Positions 17,456 through 25,719 of a stretch of 64,000 bases of DNA are shown one piece after another. Position 1 is the first letter of the stretch. Every line of letters starts with the position of its first letter. The DNA is taken from assembly GCA_900466745.1 (NCBI GenBank), contig UBNE01000015.1:1-64000 (forward strand), in the 5' to 3' direction. Made by a program: the position numbers and the translations under genes. This stretch comes from Hyphomicrobiales bacterium (GTDB taxonomy: Bacteria > Pseudomonadota > Alphaproteobacteria > Rhizobiales > Beijerinckiaceae). The notes beneath the pieces are model-generated. The model did no database searches and was not told where the DNA came from. It was given only the letters and a program-made list of their open reading frames with translations.

Positions 17456-17854
17456 ATGACGTCGACGCTCCCCTCGACCCGCGAGCGGCTCTGGCACCCG
17501 CGCGGGATCCCCTGCGCCGTCTGCTGGCGACCGGCGCGTGGCTTTGGCTGGCGCGAGCCCTTCCGTTCCAGTCGGCCGCGCCCGGATCGCTGGTTCTGCT
17601 CGATCACCTGTCAGGCCTTCTGGTCCTCGTCGGCACGGAGGCGTTCCGTGGTTGACCTCACCGAACAGGAGCGCGCGGCCATGCGCGCGGCGCTGAAACC
17701 CGTCGCCGAACTCATGGAGGAGATCGGCTGGGCGACGCCACTCGCCGGCCTATCGGAAGCGCAGGTGCTCACGCTGATCGAAGCGGCCGTCGGCGCCTTC
17801 CAGGAAGCGATGGCGGCGAGCGCTGCGCGTGCGAGCACGGAGATTCCGTTCTGA
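17456..17854 (+). CDS. DUF6511 domain protein with N-terminal zinc finger
   Basis: A 132-residue protein. The N-terminal part has a four-cysteine pattern (PCAVC and FCSITC) within a WHPRGIPCAVCWRPARGFGW context; the C-terminal half (LTEQERAAMRAALKPVAELMEEIGW...LTLIEAAVGAFQEAM) is the DUF6511 helical domain. The family is confined to phages of Alphaproteobacteria and has no known role. A competing shorter frame at 17437-17655 lacks both signatures. The stop overlaps the following ATG by one base. Confidence 0.78.
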   Translation: MTSTLPSTRERLWHPRGIPCAVCWRPARGFGWREPFRSSRPRPDRWFCSITCQAFWSSSARRRSVVDLTEQERAAMRAALKPVAELMEEIGWATPLAGLSEAQVLTLIEAAVGAFQEAMAASAARASTEIPF

Positions 17855-18612
17855 TGCTCGACTTCAACCATCGCGCCAGCATCGCCGATCACCTGAACCA
17901 GCGCATCGATGCCGCGCTCGCAGCCGAGCGCGGGGCGACATCGGCGCGCACCTATCTCGGCGCTTCCCGTCTCGGCGTCCCCTGCGATCGCGCGCTGCAG
18001 TTCGAATTCACGGACACGCCGCGCGATGCGGGGGCGGACCTCGATGGTCGGATGCTCAGGATCTTCGAGATCGGTCATGTGCTCGAAGATGTGGCGATCC
18101 GTTGGCTGCACGCGGCCGGTCTCGATCTCGTCACCCGCACGAAGGACGGCGGGCAGATCGGTTTTTCGGTGGCGAGCGGCCGAATCCGCGGTCACGTCGA
18201 CGGCGTCGTTTTCGGCGCACCGGGCTTCCCGGCTCTTCAGGCCCCGGCGATCTGGGAATGCAAGACCATGAACGCCAAGGCGTGGCGGGAGACCGTCGCC
18301 AAGGGCGTCGTCCTGGCGAAGCCGATCTATGCCGTCCAGATCGCGCTCTACCAAGCCTATATGGAACCGGCGCTGCCGGGCGTCTCGGAGCATCCGGCGC
18401 TCTTCACCGCGATCAACAAGGACACGGCAGAGCTTCACCACGAACTCGTGCCTTTCGACGCCGCCCGCGCGCAGGCTGCGAGCGATCGCGCCGTGCGCAT
18501 CCTGCGCGCCACCGAGGTCCACGAGCTTCTGCCGCGCCTCGCGCACGACCCCGCCCATTACGAATGCCGCTTCTGCCCTTGGGCCGAACGCTGCTGGGGG
18601 TTGCCCGGATGA
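17854..18612 (+). CDS. Cas4/RecB-like PD-(D/E)XK nuclease with predicted 4Fe-4S cluster
   Basis: A 252-residue nuclease. The catalytic core is visible as GHVDGVVFG (aspartate near residue 114) followed by WECKTMN (E-x-K near 134-136). Four cysteines are placed as in Cas4/AddB: one near residue 43 (GVPCDRA) and three at the C-terminus (CRFCPWAERC, about 238-247), which would bind an iron-sulphur cluster closing the fold. It would act as a phage exonuclease in end processing or recombination, between the SF2 helicase and the primase-helicase. It overlaps both neighbours (TGATG and ATGA). Confidence 0.85.
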   Translation: MLDFNHRASIADHLNQRIDAALAAERGATSARTYLGASRLGVPCDRALQFEFTDTPRDAGADLDGRMLRIFEIGHVLEDVAIRWLHAAGLDLVTRTKDGGQIGFSVASGRIRGHVDGVVFGAPGFPALQAPAIWECKTMNAKAWRETVAKGVVLAKPIYAVQIALYQAYMEPALPGVSEHPALFTAINKDTAELHHELVPFDAARAQAASDRAVRILRATEVHELLPRLAHDPAHYECRFCPWAERCWGLPG

Positions 18613-20900
18613 GCGGGGATGACGTTTCGGCCGACAATGTCGTGCGCATCGATGCTTGGCGGGATTTCAACGACGTCTCGCCGATCGTCGATCCCGCGCT
18701 CACACCAGACGCCGAAGCGATCGCGCTCTTCGTCGACCGCGTCTTCGGCTATTGCGACGGGCTTATCCCGGTCCGCGGCCTGCCCGAGAAGGGAAGCTCC
18801 GGCCGGCCGCACACGTCCTGGCTTCCGGTCGATTCTGAGGCCGCGGCGCACGTTCACACCACGGCGGTGTGGGCCGCTCGCGAAGGCGCGGCGCTCTATG
18901 TCGTGCCCGGCACGGTCGCCGAACAGGGGCAGGCCAGAGCGGATGACATCCAGCAGATCCAGACGATCGTCGCCGATCTCGATACCGGCGATGTCGAGGT
19001 CAAGCTCGCACATTTCAGGCGGTATCTGCCGCCGCCCGTGATGGTGGTCGAGAGCGGCGGACGCACCGAGACCGGCGCGCCGAAGCTCCATGTCTGGTGG
19101 CGGCTCAACGAGCCGGCGGAAGGAGCGGACATCGATCTCGTCTGCGCGCTGCGCGGGATGATCGCCGACAAGGTCGGCGGCGATCCGCATTTCCGTTCCG
19201 CCCACCAGCCCATCCGTGTCGCCGGCACGCTCTATTTCAAAGGCGGGGCAACGCGCCTCGTCGCGATCCGCGAGATTTCTTCGAGCGAGGTCGACCTGCG
19301 GGAATTCGCGGATGCCGCGGAGATGATGCCGATGCTGCCCGGCATCACGCCGCCGATGGCCGAGACATCGCCCCACCCAAAGCCCATCCTCGACGACGTC
19401 CTGAAGCGGCGCACGCGCGCCGGTGGGATCGATCCCATCACCCGCTTTGAAGCAGCGAGCATGGTGATCGGCCACCACGTCCGTCTCGTCCATGAGGGAC
19501 GCGAAACCGAGGAAGAGGCCCGCCAGGCGATCCAGCAGTTCAATCAGGCATGCCTCGATCCGCCTTGGCCGGCCGAGCGCATCGGCGCCGAATTCGACCG
19601 GCTGTGGCGCCGGCATGTCGCCCGCAACGGGCCGGGTCTCACGCTCAGCGCTGCGCCGACCGCCGCCATTCCCGCTTTCAGTCTCGGCGCGCTGCTCGAT
19701 GACCAGAGCCCCATGCCAGCCGACATCATTGCGCCGCGCGTGCTCACGCCGGGCGGCATGCTGGTGCTCGGCGGCGCGCCGAAGGTGGGCAAGAGCGACT
19801 TCCTGATCAGCCTTCTCACCCACATGGCGGCGGGGTCGGCTTTTCTCTGCTTCAAACCGCCGCGTCCTCTGCGGGTCTTCTATCTCCAGGCGGAGATCGA
19901 CTACCACTATTTGCGCGAGCGCTTGCAGGGCTTGAACCTCCCGAAATCCGTGCTCGCAACTGCGCGCGACAATCTCGTCGTGACGCCGAAGCTGCGGCTC
20001 ATTCTGGACGGTCGCGGTCTTGCGCTGGTCGAGGCAGCGATGCTGGGCGCCTTCGATGGCGAGCGCCCCGATATCCTGTGCATCGACCCGATCCGCAATC
20101 TGTTCGACGGTGGACCGGATGGCGGCGGCGAGAACGACAACGACGCCATGTTGTTCTTCCTGCAGGCGCGCGTGGAAGCATTGCGCAATGCCGCCGCGCC
20201 GGAAGCGGGGCTCATTCTCAGCCACCACACCCGAAAAGCGCAGAAGCGGCAGATCGCGGAAGACCCCTTTCTGGCGCTCGCCGGCGCAAGTGCGCTTAGA
20301 GGCTTCTACAGCGCCGGCATTCTGATGCATCGGCCCGACGAGGATCGTCCCGAGCGTCGCCTCGAGTTCGAGCTGCGCAACGGACCCGCGCTCGATCCGA
20401 TCCTGATCGACAAGCGTCAGGGGCGCTGGGTCATCATCGATCCGAAATCCGAACGGATCGTGCGCAAGGACCTCGGCGAACGCCTCGATGCCGAGCGCGC
20501 GCGCAAGCGCGACGTGATCCTGCAAATCCTCGACGACCAGGCGCGAGCCGGGCACCTCTACACCGCTTTGCAGTTCGCCGAGGCCTTCGAAAACCAGGCC
20601 GGGCTTGGCGGCCGGACCACGATCCGCGAGCGCGTCAGCGTTCTCACCACCAAGGGCTATGTGAAGTTCACCCGCGACGGCCGCCCCTACGGCCTGCCCA
20701 ATGCCCGCTCAAAGCTCGGCTACCTCGTGATCGAGGGCATGCACTTCCCCGCCGGTGAGACGATCGATCCCGACACGGGGGAGATCACGCCGTCCTTCAT
20801 CCCCGTTCTTCCAACCCACTACAAGTCGGCTCAGACCGGCGCGGTCCTCGACGTCGAGAACCCGCTCGTCTGGGTCTATCCCGAAGGAGAGACCCCATGA
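18609..20900 (+). CDS. Phage primase-helicase (RepA-like AAA ATPase)
   Basis: A 763-residue replication protein. The N-terminal third (through about residue 260) has a primase-like pattern: ADDIQQIQTIVADLDTGD and VESGGRTETGAPKLHVWWRLNEP, as in RepB/D5-like primases. Residues 380-600 form a RepA/DnaB-type ATPase with Walker A GGAPKVGKSDFL (about 387-398), Walker B ILCIDPIRNLFDGG (about 490) and a sensor LILSHHTRK. The C-terminal 100 residues look like a winged helix. ATG at 18609 overlaps the nuclease stop. It is likely the replication initiator helicase; the iteron-like cluster starting 16 bases after its stop may be its binding region. Confidence 0.85.
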   Translation: MSGDDVSADNVVRIDAWRDFNDVSPIVDPALTPDAEAIALFVDRVFGYCDGLIPVRGLPEKGSSGRPHTSWLPVDSEAAAHVHTTAVWAAREGAALYVVPGTVAEQGQARADDIQQIQTIVADLDTGDVEVKLAHFRRYLPPPVMVVESGGRTETGAPKLHVWWRLNEPAEGADIDLVCALRGMIADKVGGDPHFRSAHQPIRVAGTLYFKGGATRLVAIREISSSEVDLREFADAAEMMPMLPGITPPMAETSPHPKPILDDVLKRRTRAGGIDPITRFEAASMVIGHHVRLVHEGRETEEEARQAIQQFNQACLDPPWPAERIGAEFDRLWRRHVARNGPGLTLSAAPTAAIPAFSLGALLDDQSPMPADIIAPRVLTPGGMLVLGGAPKVGKSDFLISLLTHMAAGSAFLCFKPPRPLRVFYLQAEIDYHYLRERLQGLNLPKSVLATARDNLVVTPKLRLILDGRGLALVEAAMLGAFDGERPDILCIDPIRNLFDGGPDGGGENDNDAMLFFLQARVEALRNAAAPEAGLILSHHTRKAQKRQIAEDPFLALAGASALRGFYSAGILMHRPDEDRPERRLEFELRNGPALDPILIDKRQGRWVIIDPKSERIVRKDLGERLDAERARKRDVILQILDDQARAGHLYTALQFAEAFENQAGLGGRTTIRERVSVLTTKGYVKFTRDGRPYGLPNARSKLGYLVIEGMHFPAGETIDPDTGEITPSFIPVLPTHYKSAQTGAVLDVENPLVWVYPEGETP

Positions 20901-21748
20901 TCACGCCCGTCGAGAAGTTGCCAAAGCGACGGTTCTGGCAACTGGCAACTTCGGCAACTGGCAACTTGCCGACACAGAAATCCTTTTCAGTTCAATGTGT
21001 TACGCCGGCGGCGGAGTTGCCGGCCGGCAATCTGGCAACTTCCTTTTGGCAATTTGGCAACTCCAAAAAGAGTAGCGATTTCAACAGCTTGGGGAAGCTG
21101 CCAGATTGCCGGAATTTCCGCTCTCCCTACGGGAGAGACGAGCGAGCTCCTGTCAGGCGCGCTCGTCCGTCGCGACTTGGGTCATCGGCAGCAGTGTTGG
21201 CGACCTCGTTCCAGCCCGTCCTCGTGACCGGCAATGAGCCCGGCGCCTTGCTGGTCGGTCCGGGCCACGGCCAGAATGGCTCGGGCGCCATGCTTGCTCT
21301 CGATCTCGGCACGACGACCGGTTGGGCCATGCGGCTCGCGACTGGCCATATCCTCTCGGGCTCGGTCTCGTTCCGGCCCAGCCGCTTCGACGGTGGCGGC
21401 ATGCGGTATGTCCGCTTTGCAGGCTGGCTCGACTCGATGGCCGACGATGCTGCCGGGCTCGCCGCCATCTACTTCGAAGAGGTCCGCCGCCACCTCGGTA
21501 TCGATGCCGCCCATCTCTATGGCGGCTTTCTGGCGACGCTGACGGCATGGTGCGAACATCGGGGCATTGCCTATCAGGGCGTTCCCGTCGGCACGATCAA
21601 GCGTCATGCGACGGCCAAGGGTAACGCAGGCAAAGACGCTGTGATCGCGGCCGTCACCGCGCGAGGCTTCAACCCGAAGGACGACAACGAGGCCGACGCC
21701 ATCGCGCTGCTCCTCTGGGCCATCGAAACTCAGGGAGGCGTGCGATGA
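20897..21748 (+). CDS. RuvC-like Holliday junction resolvase with repeat-encoded N-terminal extension
   Basis: The C-terminal 150 residues are a RuvC-type RNase H fold: LALDLGTTTGWA (catalytic Asp near residue 135), IYFEEVRRH (Glu near 195) and DDNEADAIALLLWA (Asp pair near 270). The start at 20897 overlaps the primase-helicase stop and has a GAAGGAGA site, so it is well supported. The first about 70 residues are then encoded by the GGCAACT repeats and are low-complexity (recurrent QLAT, GNLPT, GNLAT). An internal ATG at 21290 (MLALDLG) would give just the nuclease. The enzyme would resolve branched DNA during phage replication or packaging. Confidence 0.75.
   Translation: MITPVEKLPKRRFWQLATSATGNLPTQKSFSVQCVTPAAELPAGNLATSFWQFGNSKKSSDFNSLGKLPDCRNFRSPYGRDERAPVRRARPSRLGSSAAVLATSFQPVLVTGNEPGALLVGPGHGQNGSGAMLALDLGTTTGWAMRLATGHILSGSVSFRPSRFDGGGMRYVRFAGWLDSMADDAAGLAAIYFEEVRRHLGIDAAHLYGGFLATLTAWCEHRGIAYQGVPVGTIKRHATAKGNAGKDAVIAAVTARGFNPKDDNEADAIALLLWAIETQGGVR
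20916..21062. repeat. Iteron-like cluster of GGCAACT repeats
   Basis: Direct copies of GGCAACT at 20937, 20944, 20953, 20960, 21034 and 21056, a variant GGCAATT at 21048, and inverted copies AGTTGCC at 20916 and 21015. The first four come as two pairs (7-base spacing) 16 bases apart. The cluster lies between primase-helicase and resolvase domain, a usual place for a phage origin. Iteron function is inferred. The spacing is far too short for a CRISPR array. Confidence 0.6.
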
Positions 21749-22200
21749 GCGAATGGACGCCGAGCCTCGTCGAAGCCCGCCTTGCCGAAGCAGCCTATGT
21801 CCTGAAGCGTCTGCCTTCGGCGAGGGTCCAGGGGTATTTCAGCACCTGGCCGAAGATTTTCTATGAGTTCAGCGATCTGGTCGGCCAGGAACCAAGGCCG
21901 ATGCGCGTCCCGCCGTCTCCGGCCGCCATCAGCCGAATGGAGGAGACGCTGAGCTGGACGACCGGTCTCGATCCGGTCGACGGCAAGATCATTTGGCTGC
22001 GCGCCCACGGCGAGCGTTGGAAGACCATTTGCTGGACCGTCGGGCTGCAACGCTCCGCCGCCAATGAACATTGGCTCTACGCCCTCTGCGTCATCGCCTG
22101 GCGCTTGAACCACCGTCCCGTGCCAAAGCTCCGGTCCAGACGCTATGTCATCGAAATGGTGAAGCGGGCTTGCGAGCCTTTGGAGCTGCCCCAGGAATAG
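21745..22200 (+). CDS. DUF6362 domain protein
   Basis: A 151-residue protein with the DUF6362 pattern: EARLAEAAYVLKRLP, a conserved WPKIFYEFSDLVG segment, and LDPVDGKIIWLRAHGERWKTICWTVGLQRSAANEHW, which reads as a sigma-like HTH. The family is limited to alphaproteobacterial phages; the HTH suggests a late regulator or DNA-packaging role, unproven. It overlaps the resolvase stop by four bases and ends the rightward replication operon; the hipA remnant converges on it from 22285. Confidence 0.8.
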   Translation: MSEWTPSLVEARLAEAAYVLKRLPSARVQGYFSTWPKIFYEFSDLVGQEPRPMRVPPSPAAISRMEETLSWTTGLDPVDGKIIWLRAHGERWKTICWTVGLQRSAANEHWLYALCVIAWRLNHRPVPKLRSRRYVIEMVKRACEPLELPQE

Positions 22201-22284
22201 CGGGGCCACGCCCGAATGCACACCCAATTGCACCCATTTCCGCCGAATGCGGCCCGCTGCCGTCATTGCAATGCGGTGCCCCTG

Positions 22285-23562
22285 TCAATCCGGGAAGAGC
22301 CGGGCGCATCGTTCGGCGCGCGCGCTCAAGATATCGACCATTCTTGGAATGACCGGATGATCGAGGCCTTCGCTGCGCGCCTGATCCGCAACCGCATGAA
22401 TGGCCGCGGGCAAGGCGCTCGCCATGGCGCGGGCGGCATTAAGGACATCCTGCTTCGGAAGGCGTGTCTCGACCGCAAACTGCTCCCACTGCCGCGGACC
22501 GATGTCTTCGATGAGATATGCGCCGCCGATCCTGTTGGCGAGCTTCAGCTTGCGCGGATCGAAATCGTAGACCAGCGTGCTGGCAACGTCATAGAGGGGG
22601 GCGAGACGGGCTCGTCCACCAGCGCCGATCAGCATGGAAAAGTTCTTCGCATGCGCGTCCGTGCCGCCGATCAGCCAGTTGAAAATCAGGGCGCGAGCGA
22701 ATGTCCACTCGTCTTCCTGGGGAACTCCCGAATAGGCGCGAATGACTTCCAGCATTTCGCCTAGCGCAGGGCCACCCTCGTTCTGATACTTTTTGGTGGG
22801 CGGCAAGCCGAGCGCTTGGCAGACGTCCTCCTGATGCAGGCGTCGAATGCCGGCTGCGGTGCGTTGGCGATCATAGCGTTCGACGACGATCGCCATCTCG
22901 TCATCGAAGCGCATGACGCGCGACCGGGCGGCGGGAAATCCGAGCGCGCGCGACAGCGCGAGGCACAGATGCTCGTTTTCAGCGTGACCGTCAAAGGCGT
23001 CGATCGGCGGTTTCAAGATGTGCGTCGTGGCCATGCGACCGGACGGTATTCCCCAGCGTTCACCATCGAAGAGAAGTGCGGTCTTCGGTTGGGCTCCGGC
23101 CAGGCTGAACTGACCGGCGTCCCGCGCCACACGCCAAGCCGACTGGTCCTTGCGCAGAAGGGCAAGGCGCTCAGCTATGTCGCTTGACGAGAGCTAAGCC
23201 ACGGAGCCCTGATCGGCTTCCATGAGCGTTGGCACACGCTCGGAGGGGGCCAACTGGATGGCGCCCGCACAATCCTCACCGACGGCGCCCAGAAGGGCGA
23301 AGGCGTTGCGTGGCGAAACCTGAAACCTCTGTCCCCAACGGGCGAGTATCGCCTCGTTGTCCGGCAGGAGCCCCCAAAGCCACGGCTCGATCCGCCCATG
23401 CTCATGCTCGGCGACCACGAGCGGCATGGAGAGGGAAAGCGGATAGGCATTGCTGCTCCTCCGCCAGCCGTCGTGGTAGACGAAGGCCAGACGCCCCGAA
23501 CGCGAGCGGCGGACTTCGCCCATGATGTGGCCATCGGCGAGGACGACGAGCCGGTCGGTCAT
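22285..23562 (-). pseudogene. hipA: hipA toxin kinase gene interrupted by an in-frame amber codon
   Basis: The HipA N-terminal domain (from 23562: LVVLADGHIMGEVRR... to APSERVPTLMEADQGSVA) stops at TAG 23194-23196. The same frame then continues without any shift as LSSSDIAERLALLRKDQSAW and into the kinase domain (QFSLAGAQPKTALLFDG, the HipA core, and NWLIGGTDAHAKNFSML with the catalytic Asp/Asn). In related HipA proteins a tryptophan commonly precedes this LSxxDIAxRL segment, so a TGG-to-TAG change is the simplest explanation. HipA phosphorylates glutamyl-tRNA synthetase. Here a full-length toxin would need amber suppression; separate translation of the two halves is possible. Confidence 0.82.
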
Positions 23563-23855
23563 CGGGCATCCCCCTTCAGGGATGAGACGACGGCGTCAAT
23601 GTCGACGGGCGCGATCTCGTCATGGTTGCCGGCCCTGCGATTGGAAGCCTCTTCGTCGACAGAAAGCGTGAGCCCGAGCGTTGACAGCGTGCGCAGGACC
23701 AGGCCGATCTCGGCGCGGGCCTTGCCCTGCTCGATCGCCACGAGCCATTGCCGGCCAACACCGGCCTTTGAGGCAAGCTCGCCTTGGCTGAGACCAAGCC
23801 TGCGCCGTCTGTCGCGAATGATGAGACCGAGATCCAGAGGGGTGCGGATGTGCAT
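23559..23855 (-). CDS. hipB: HipB-like XRE antitoxin/repressor
   Basis: A 98-residue protein with an XRE helix-turn-helix (IIRDRRRRLGLSQGELASKAGVGRQWLVAIEQGK, residues 11-44) and a short C-terminal tail (DIDAVVSSLKG). The ATG at 23855 begins the folded part; the frame extends upstream to 24026, but this runs through the operator region and looks non-coding. The stop overlaps hipA by four bases. HipB neutralises HipA and represses the operon, and a palindromic operator candidate lies 43 bases upstream. Confidence 0.85.
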   Translation of the reverse strand: MHIRTPLDLGLIIRDRRRRLGLSQGELASKAGVGRQWLVAIEQGKARAEIGLVLRTLSTLGLTLSVDEEASNRRAGNHDEIAPVDIDAVVSSLKGDAR

Positions 23856-23897
23856 GGCGCGAGGCCTTCGTGTCGTCGAACGGCAACAATATAGCAA

Positions 23898-23915
23898 TGT
23901 CGTCGCTCGACGACA
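23898..23915. promoter_or_regulatory. Candidate HipB operator
   Basis: TGTCGTCG and CGACGACA are separated by two bases: an 18-base inverted repeat. Related half-sites, GTCGTCGAACGG to the left and CCGAACGGCGAC to the right, surround it, so several HipB dimers could bind upstream of hipB. Confidence 0.5.
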
Positions 23916-24324
23916 AGACAAACTGTAGCCGAACGGCGACAGGCAGCCTGTGGTCCCCAGCCCTGAGCTGTGCGCGGCGATTGAGGGTATCCGCGCGAAG
24001 CCCTGCGGAAGATGTCCGGCGGACACTTTTCGCTGAGACGAAAAGCCCGAATGAGGCTAGGTTTCGGGGCATCCTCGCAGGAGGCGCGAGCGCAGCGCCC
24101 CGGCCGGTCGAAAGGCCCGGGTCCTTCCCGGCCCTTGCGCTATGCGGGGGGCAGCAGCGCAGAACTTCGCTAGTGCCACCCCGGAAACCTGAGTTACCAG
24201 CCGACAAGGGCTGGTTACCGGCTCTCTCGCGAACCTTCTGAATTATTTCACAGTTCCGCGCGCCTCCGTTGGCATCGCAAGTGGTAACCAGCGCGCGTCG
24301 GTTACCGGATGAACCTCGCCCGCC
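23916..24324. other. Non-coding region between hipB and the methyltransferase pair
   Basis: About 400 bases without a convincing gene. The part 24090-24180 is G/C-rich with short self-complementary stretches. Apart from the hipB promoter side and the GGTNACC cluster close to the methyltransferase start, I see no tRNA, terminator or known RNA motif. Confidence 0.5.
24193..24306. repeat. GGTNACC cluster upstream of the ParB-methyltransferase genes
   Basis: GGTTACC at 24213-24219, GGTAACC at 24283-24289 and GGTTACC at 24300-24306, plus AGTTACC at 24192-24198. GCTGGTTACC (24210-24219) and GGTAACCAGC (24283-24292) are exact inverse complements, and GTTACCAGCC (24193-24202) adds a further shared half. 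The last copy ends 18 bases before the ATG. Either an operator or a group of methylation sites. Confidence 0.55.
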
Positions 24325-25719
24325 ATGTCGCCCCGCTTGCCTGACGCGATCGAACATTGGTCGATCGATCGGCTGCAGTCCTATGCGCGTAATCCGCGAA
24401 CCCATGACGACGCCCAGGTCGCCCAGATCGCGGCCAGTATCGTCGAGTTCGGCTGGACCAACCCCGTGCTCATCTCCGTCGATGGCGACGTCATCGCAGG
24501 CCATGGTCGACTGGAGGCCGCCAGGCGACTCGGGCTCGATACCGTGCCGGTGGTGATCCTCGATCATCTGACCCCTGCGCAGCGGCGGGCTTACGTCATC
24601 GCGGACAACAAGCTCGCCCTCAACGCGAGCTGGGACGATGCGCTCCTCGCTGGCGAACTTCATGCCCTCAACAGCGAGGGCTTCGATCTTACGCTCACCG
24701 GATTCGGCGAGGACGAACTCGACGACCTACTGGCGCCGATCGACGAGAACGAGGCGGACACCGACGCCGCTGCCGATGACATCGACGAGACGCCGGCGCT
24801 GCCCACCGATCCGGTCACCCTGCCGGGCGATCTTTGGCGCCTTGGCAATCATCGTCTTCTGTGCGGCGATAGCACCGACGCAGCCGTCGTTGCGCGCGTT
24901 GTCGATGGCGCCATGGCGACGCTTCTGTTCACGTCGCCGCCCTACGCGCAGCAGCGTACCTATACGGGCGGGATCGGCGACTGGGACGCTCTCATGCAGG
25001 GCGTCTTCCGCCACGCAGGGGCGGTGCTGTCCGAGGACGGCCAGCTGCTCGTCAATCTCGGCCTCGTCCATCGCGACAACGAATGGCAGCCCTATTGGGC
25101 GGATTGGCTCGACTGGATGCGCAGCGACGGCTGGCGTCGCTTCGGCCTCTACGTGTGGGACCAAGGGCCGGGCCTCCCCGGCGATTGGAACGGGCGATTG
25201 TCGCCAGCCTTCGAGTTTCTGTTCCACTTCAATCGCAAGGCGCGCAAGCCGAACAAGATCGTGCCCTGCAAATGGGCTGGACACGTCAATGACAGCCACG
25301 GCGGAATGCGCGCGCAGGACGGTACCGTCGGCGCCTGGTCGCATGCCGGCCAAGGCGTTCAGGAGATGCGGATTCCCGACAGCGTGGTGCGCATCACGCG
25401 CCACAAGGCTCGCGGCATCGAAACCGAGCATCCGGCTGTGTTTCCGATCGCGTTGCCGGAATTCGTGATGCAGGCCTTTTCGGCCGAGGGGGATCTGGTC
25501 TTCGAGCCCTTCGCCGGTTCTGGGACCTGCATCCTCGCCGCTGAACGTTGCGGTCGGCGCGTTGCGGCCATTGAACTTGCGTCCGAATACGTCGATCTCG
25601 CGATCGCGCGCTGGCGAAAGCTTCATCCGACTGTGCCCGTCATGCTCGACGGCGAAGAGCGAACCTTCGAGGACATCGCCGCAGCCCGCGGCAAGGGAGA
25701 GAAGAGCCGTGCGGCGTGA
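24325..25719 (+). CDS. ParB-domain DNA methyltransferase 1
   Basis: A 464-residue fusion. Residues 10-100 are a ParB/Srx-like N-terminal domain (LQSYARNPRTHDDAQVAQIAASI, VIAGHGRLEAARRLGL). Then a beta-class methyltransferase with motif IV TSPPY (about 203) and motif I FEPFAGSGTCILAAE (about 393-407). The serine in SPPY is frequent in N4-cytosine and some N6-adenine enzymes, so the base cannot be named. Such ParB-methylase fusions are common in phages and are thought to modify phage DNA. It is followed by a paralogue that overlaps its end. The start ATG lacks a strong ribosome site. Confidence 0.85.
   Translation: MSPRLPDAIEHWSIDRLQSYARNPRTHDDAQVAQIAASIVEFGWTNPVLISVDGDVIAGHGRLEAARRLGLDTVPVVILDHLTPAQRRAYVIADNKLALNASWDDALLAGELHALNSEGFDLTLTGFGEDELDDLLAPIDENEADTDAAADDIDETPALPTDPVTLPGDLWRLGNHRLLCGDSTDAAVVARVVDGAMATLLFTSPPYAQQRTYTGGIGDWDALMQGVFRHAGAVLSEDGQLLVNLGLVHRDNEWQPYWADWLDWMRSDGWRRFGLYVWDQGPGLPGDWNGRLSPAFEFLFHFNRKARKPNKIVPCKWAGHVNDSHGGMRAQDGTVGAWSHAGQGVQEMRIPDSVVRITRHKARGIETEHPAVFPIALPEFVMQAFSAEGDLVFEPFAGSGTCILAAERCGRRVAAIELASEYVDLAIARWRKLHPTVPVMLDGEERTFEDIAAARGKGEKSRAA

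Noticed and set aside
14162..17497. A 1111-codon open frame on the minus strand across the helicase and ATPase genes
   Set aside because: Long antisense frames are expected in GC-rich DNA; the plus strand has motif-bearing, overlapping genes with ribosome sites at the same place.
17437..17655. A 72-codon frame starting directly at the helicase stop
   Set aside because: Lacks any family pattern, whereas the overlapping frame from 17456 has the zinc finger and DUF6511.
18558..20555. A 665-codon open frame on the minus strand opposite the primase-helicase
   Set aside because: No domain pattern, and the other strand has Walker motifs throughout; shadow of the real gene.
20916..21062. GGCAACT repeats as a CRISPR array
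   Set aside because: Units of 7 bases with spacings of 0-70 bases and no conserved long repeat or cas gene; the Cas4-like protein belongs to the phage replication genes.
22285..23130. The HipA kinase part as an independent complete gene
   Set aside because: The same frame is open on both sides of the TAG with normal HipA sequence; a separate gene would lack the essential N-terminal domain.
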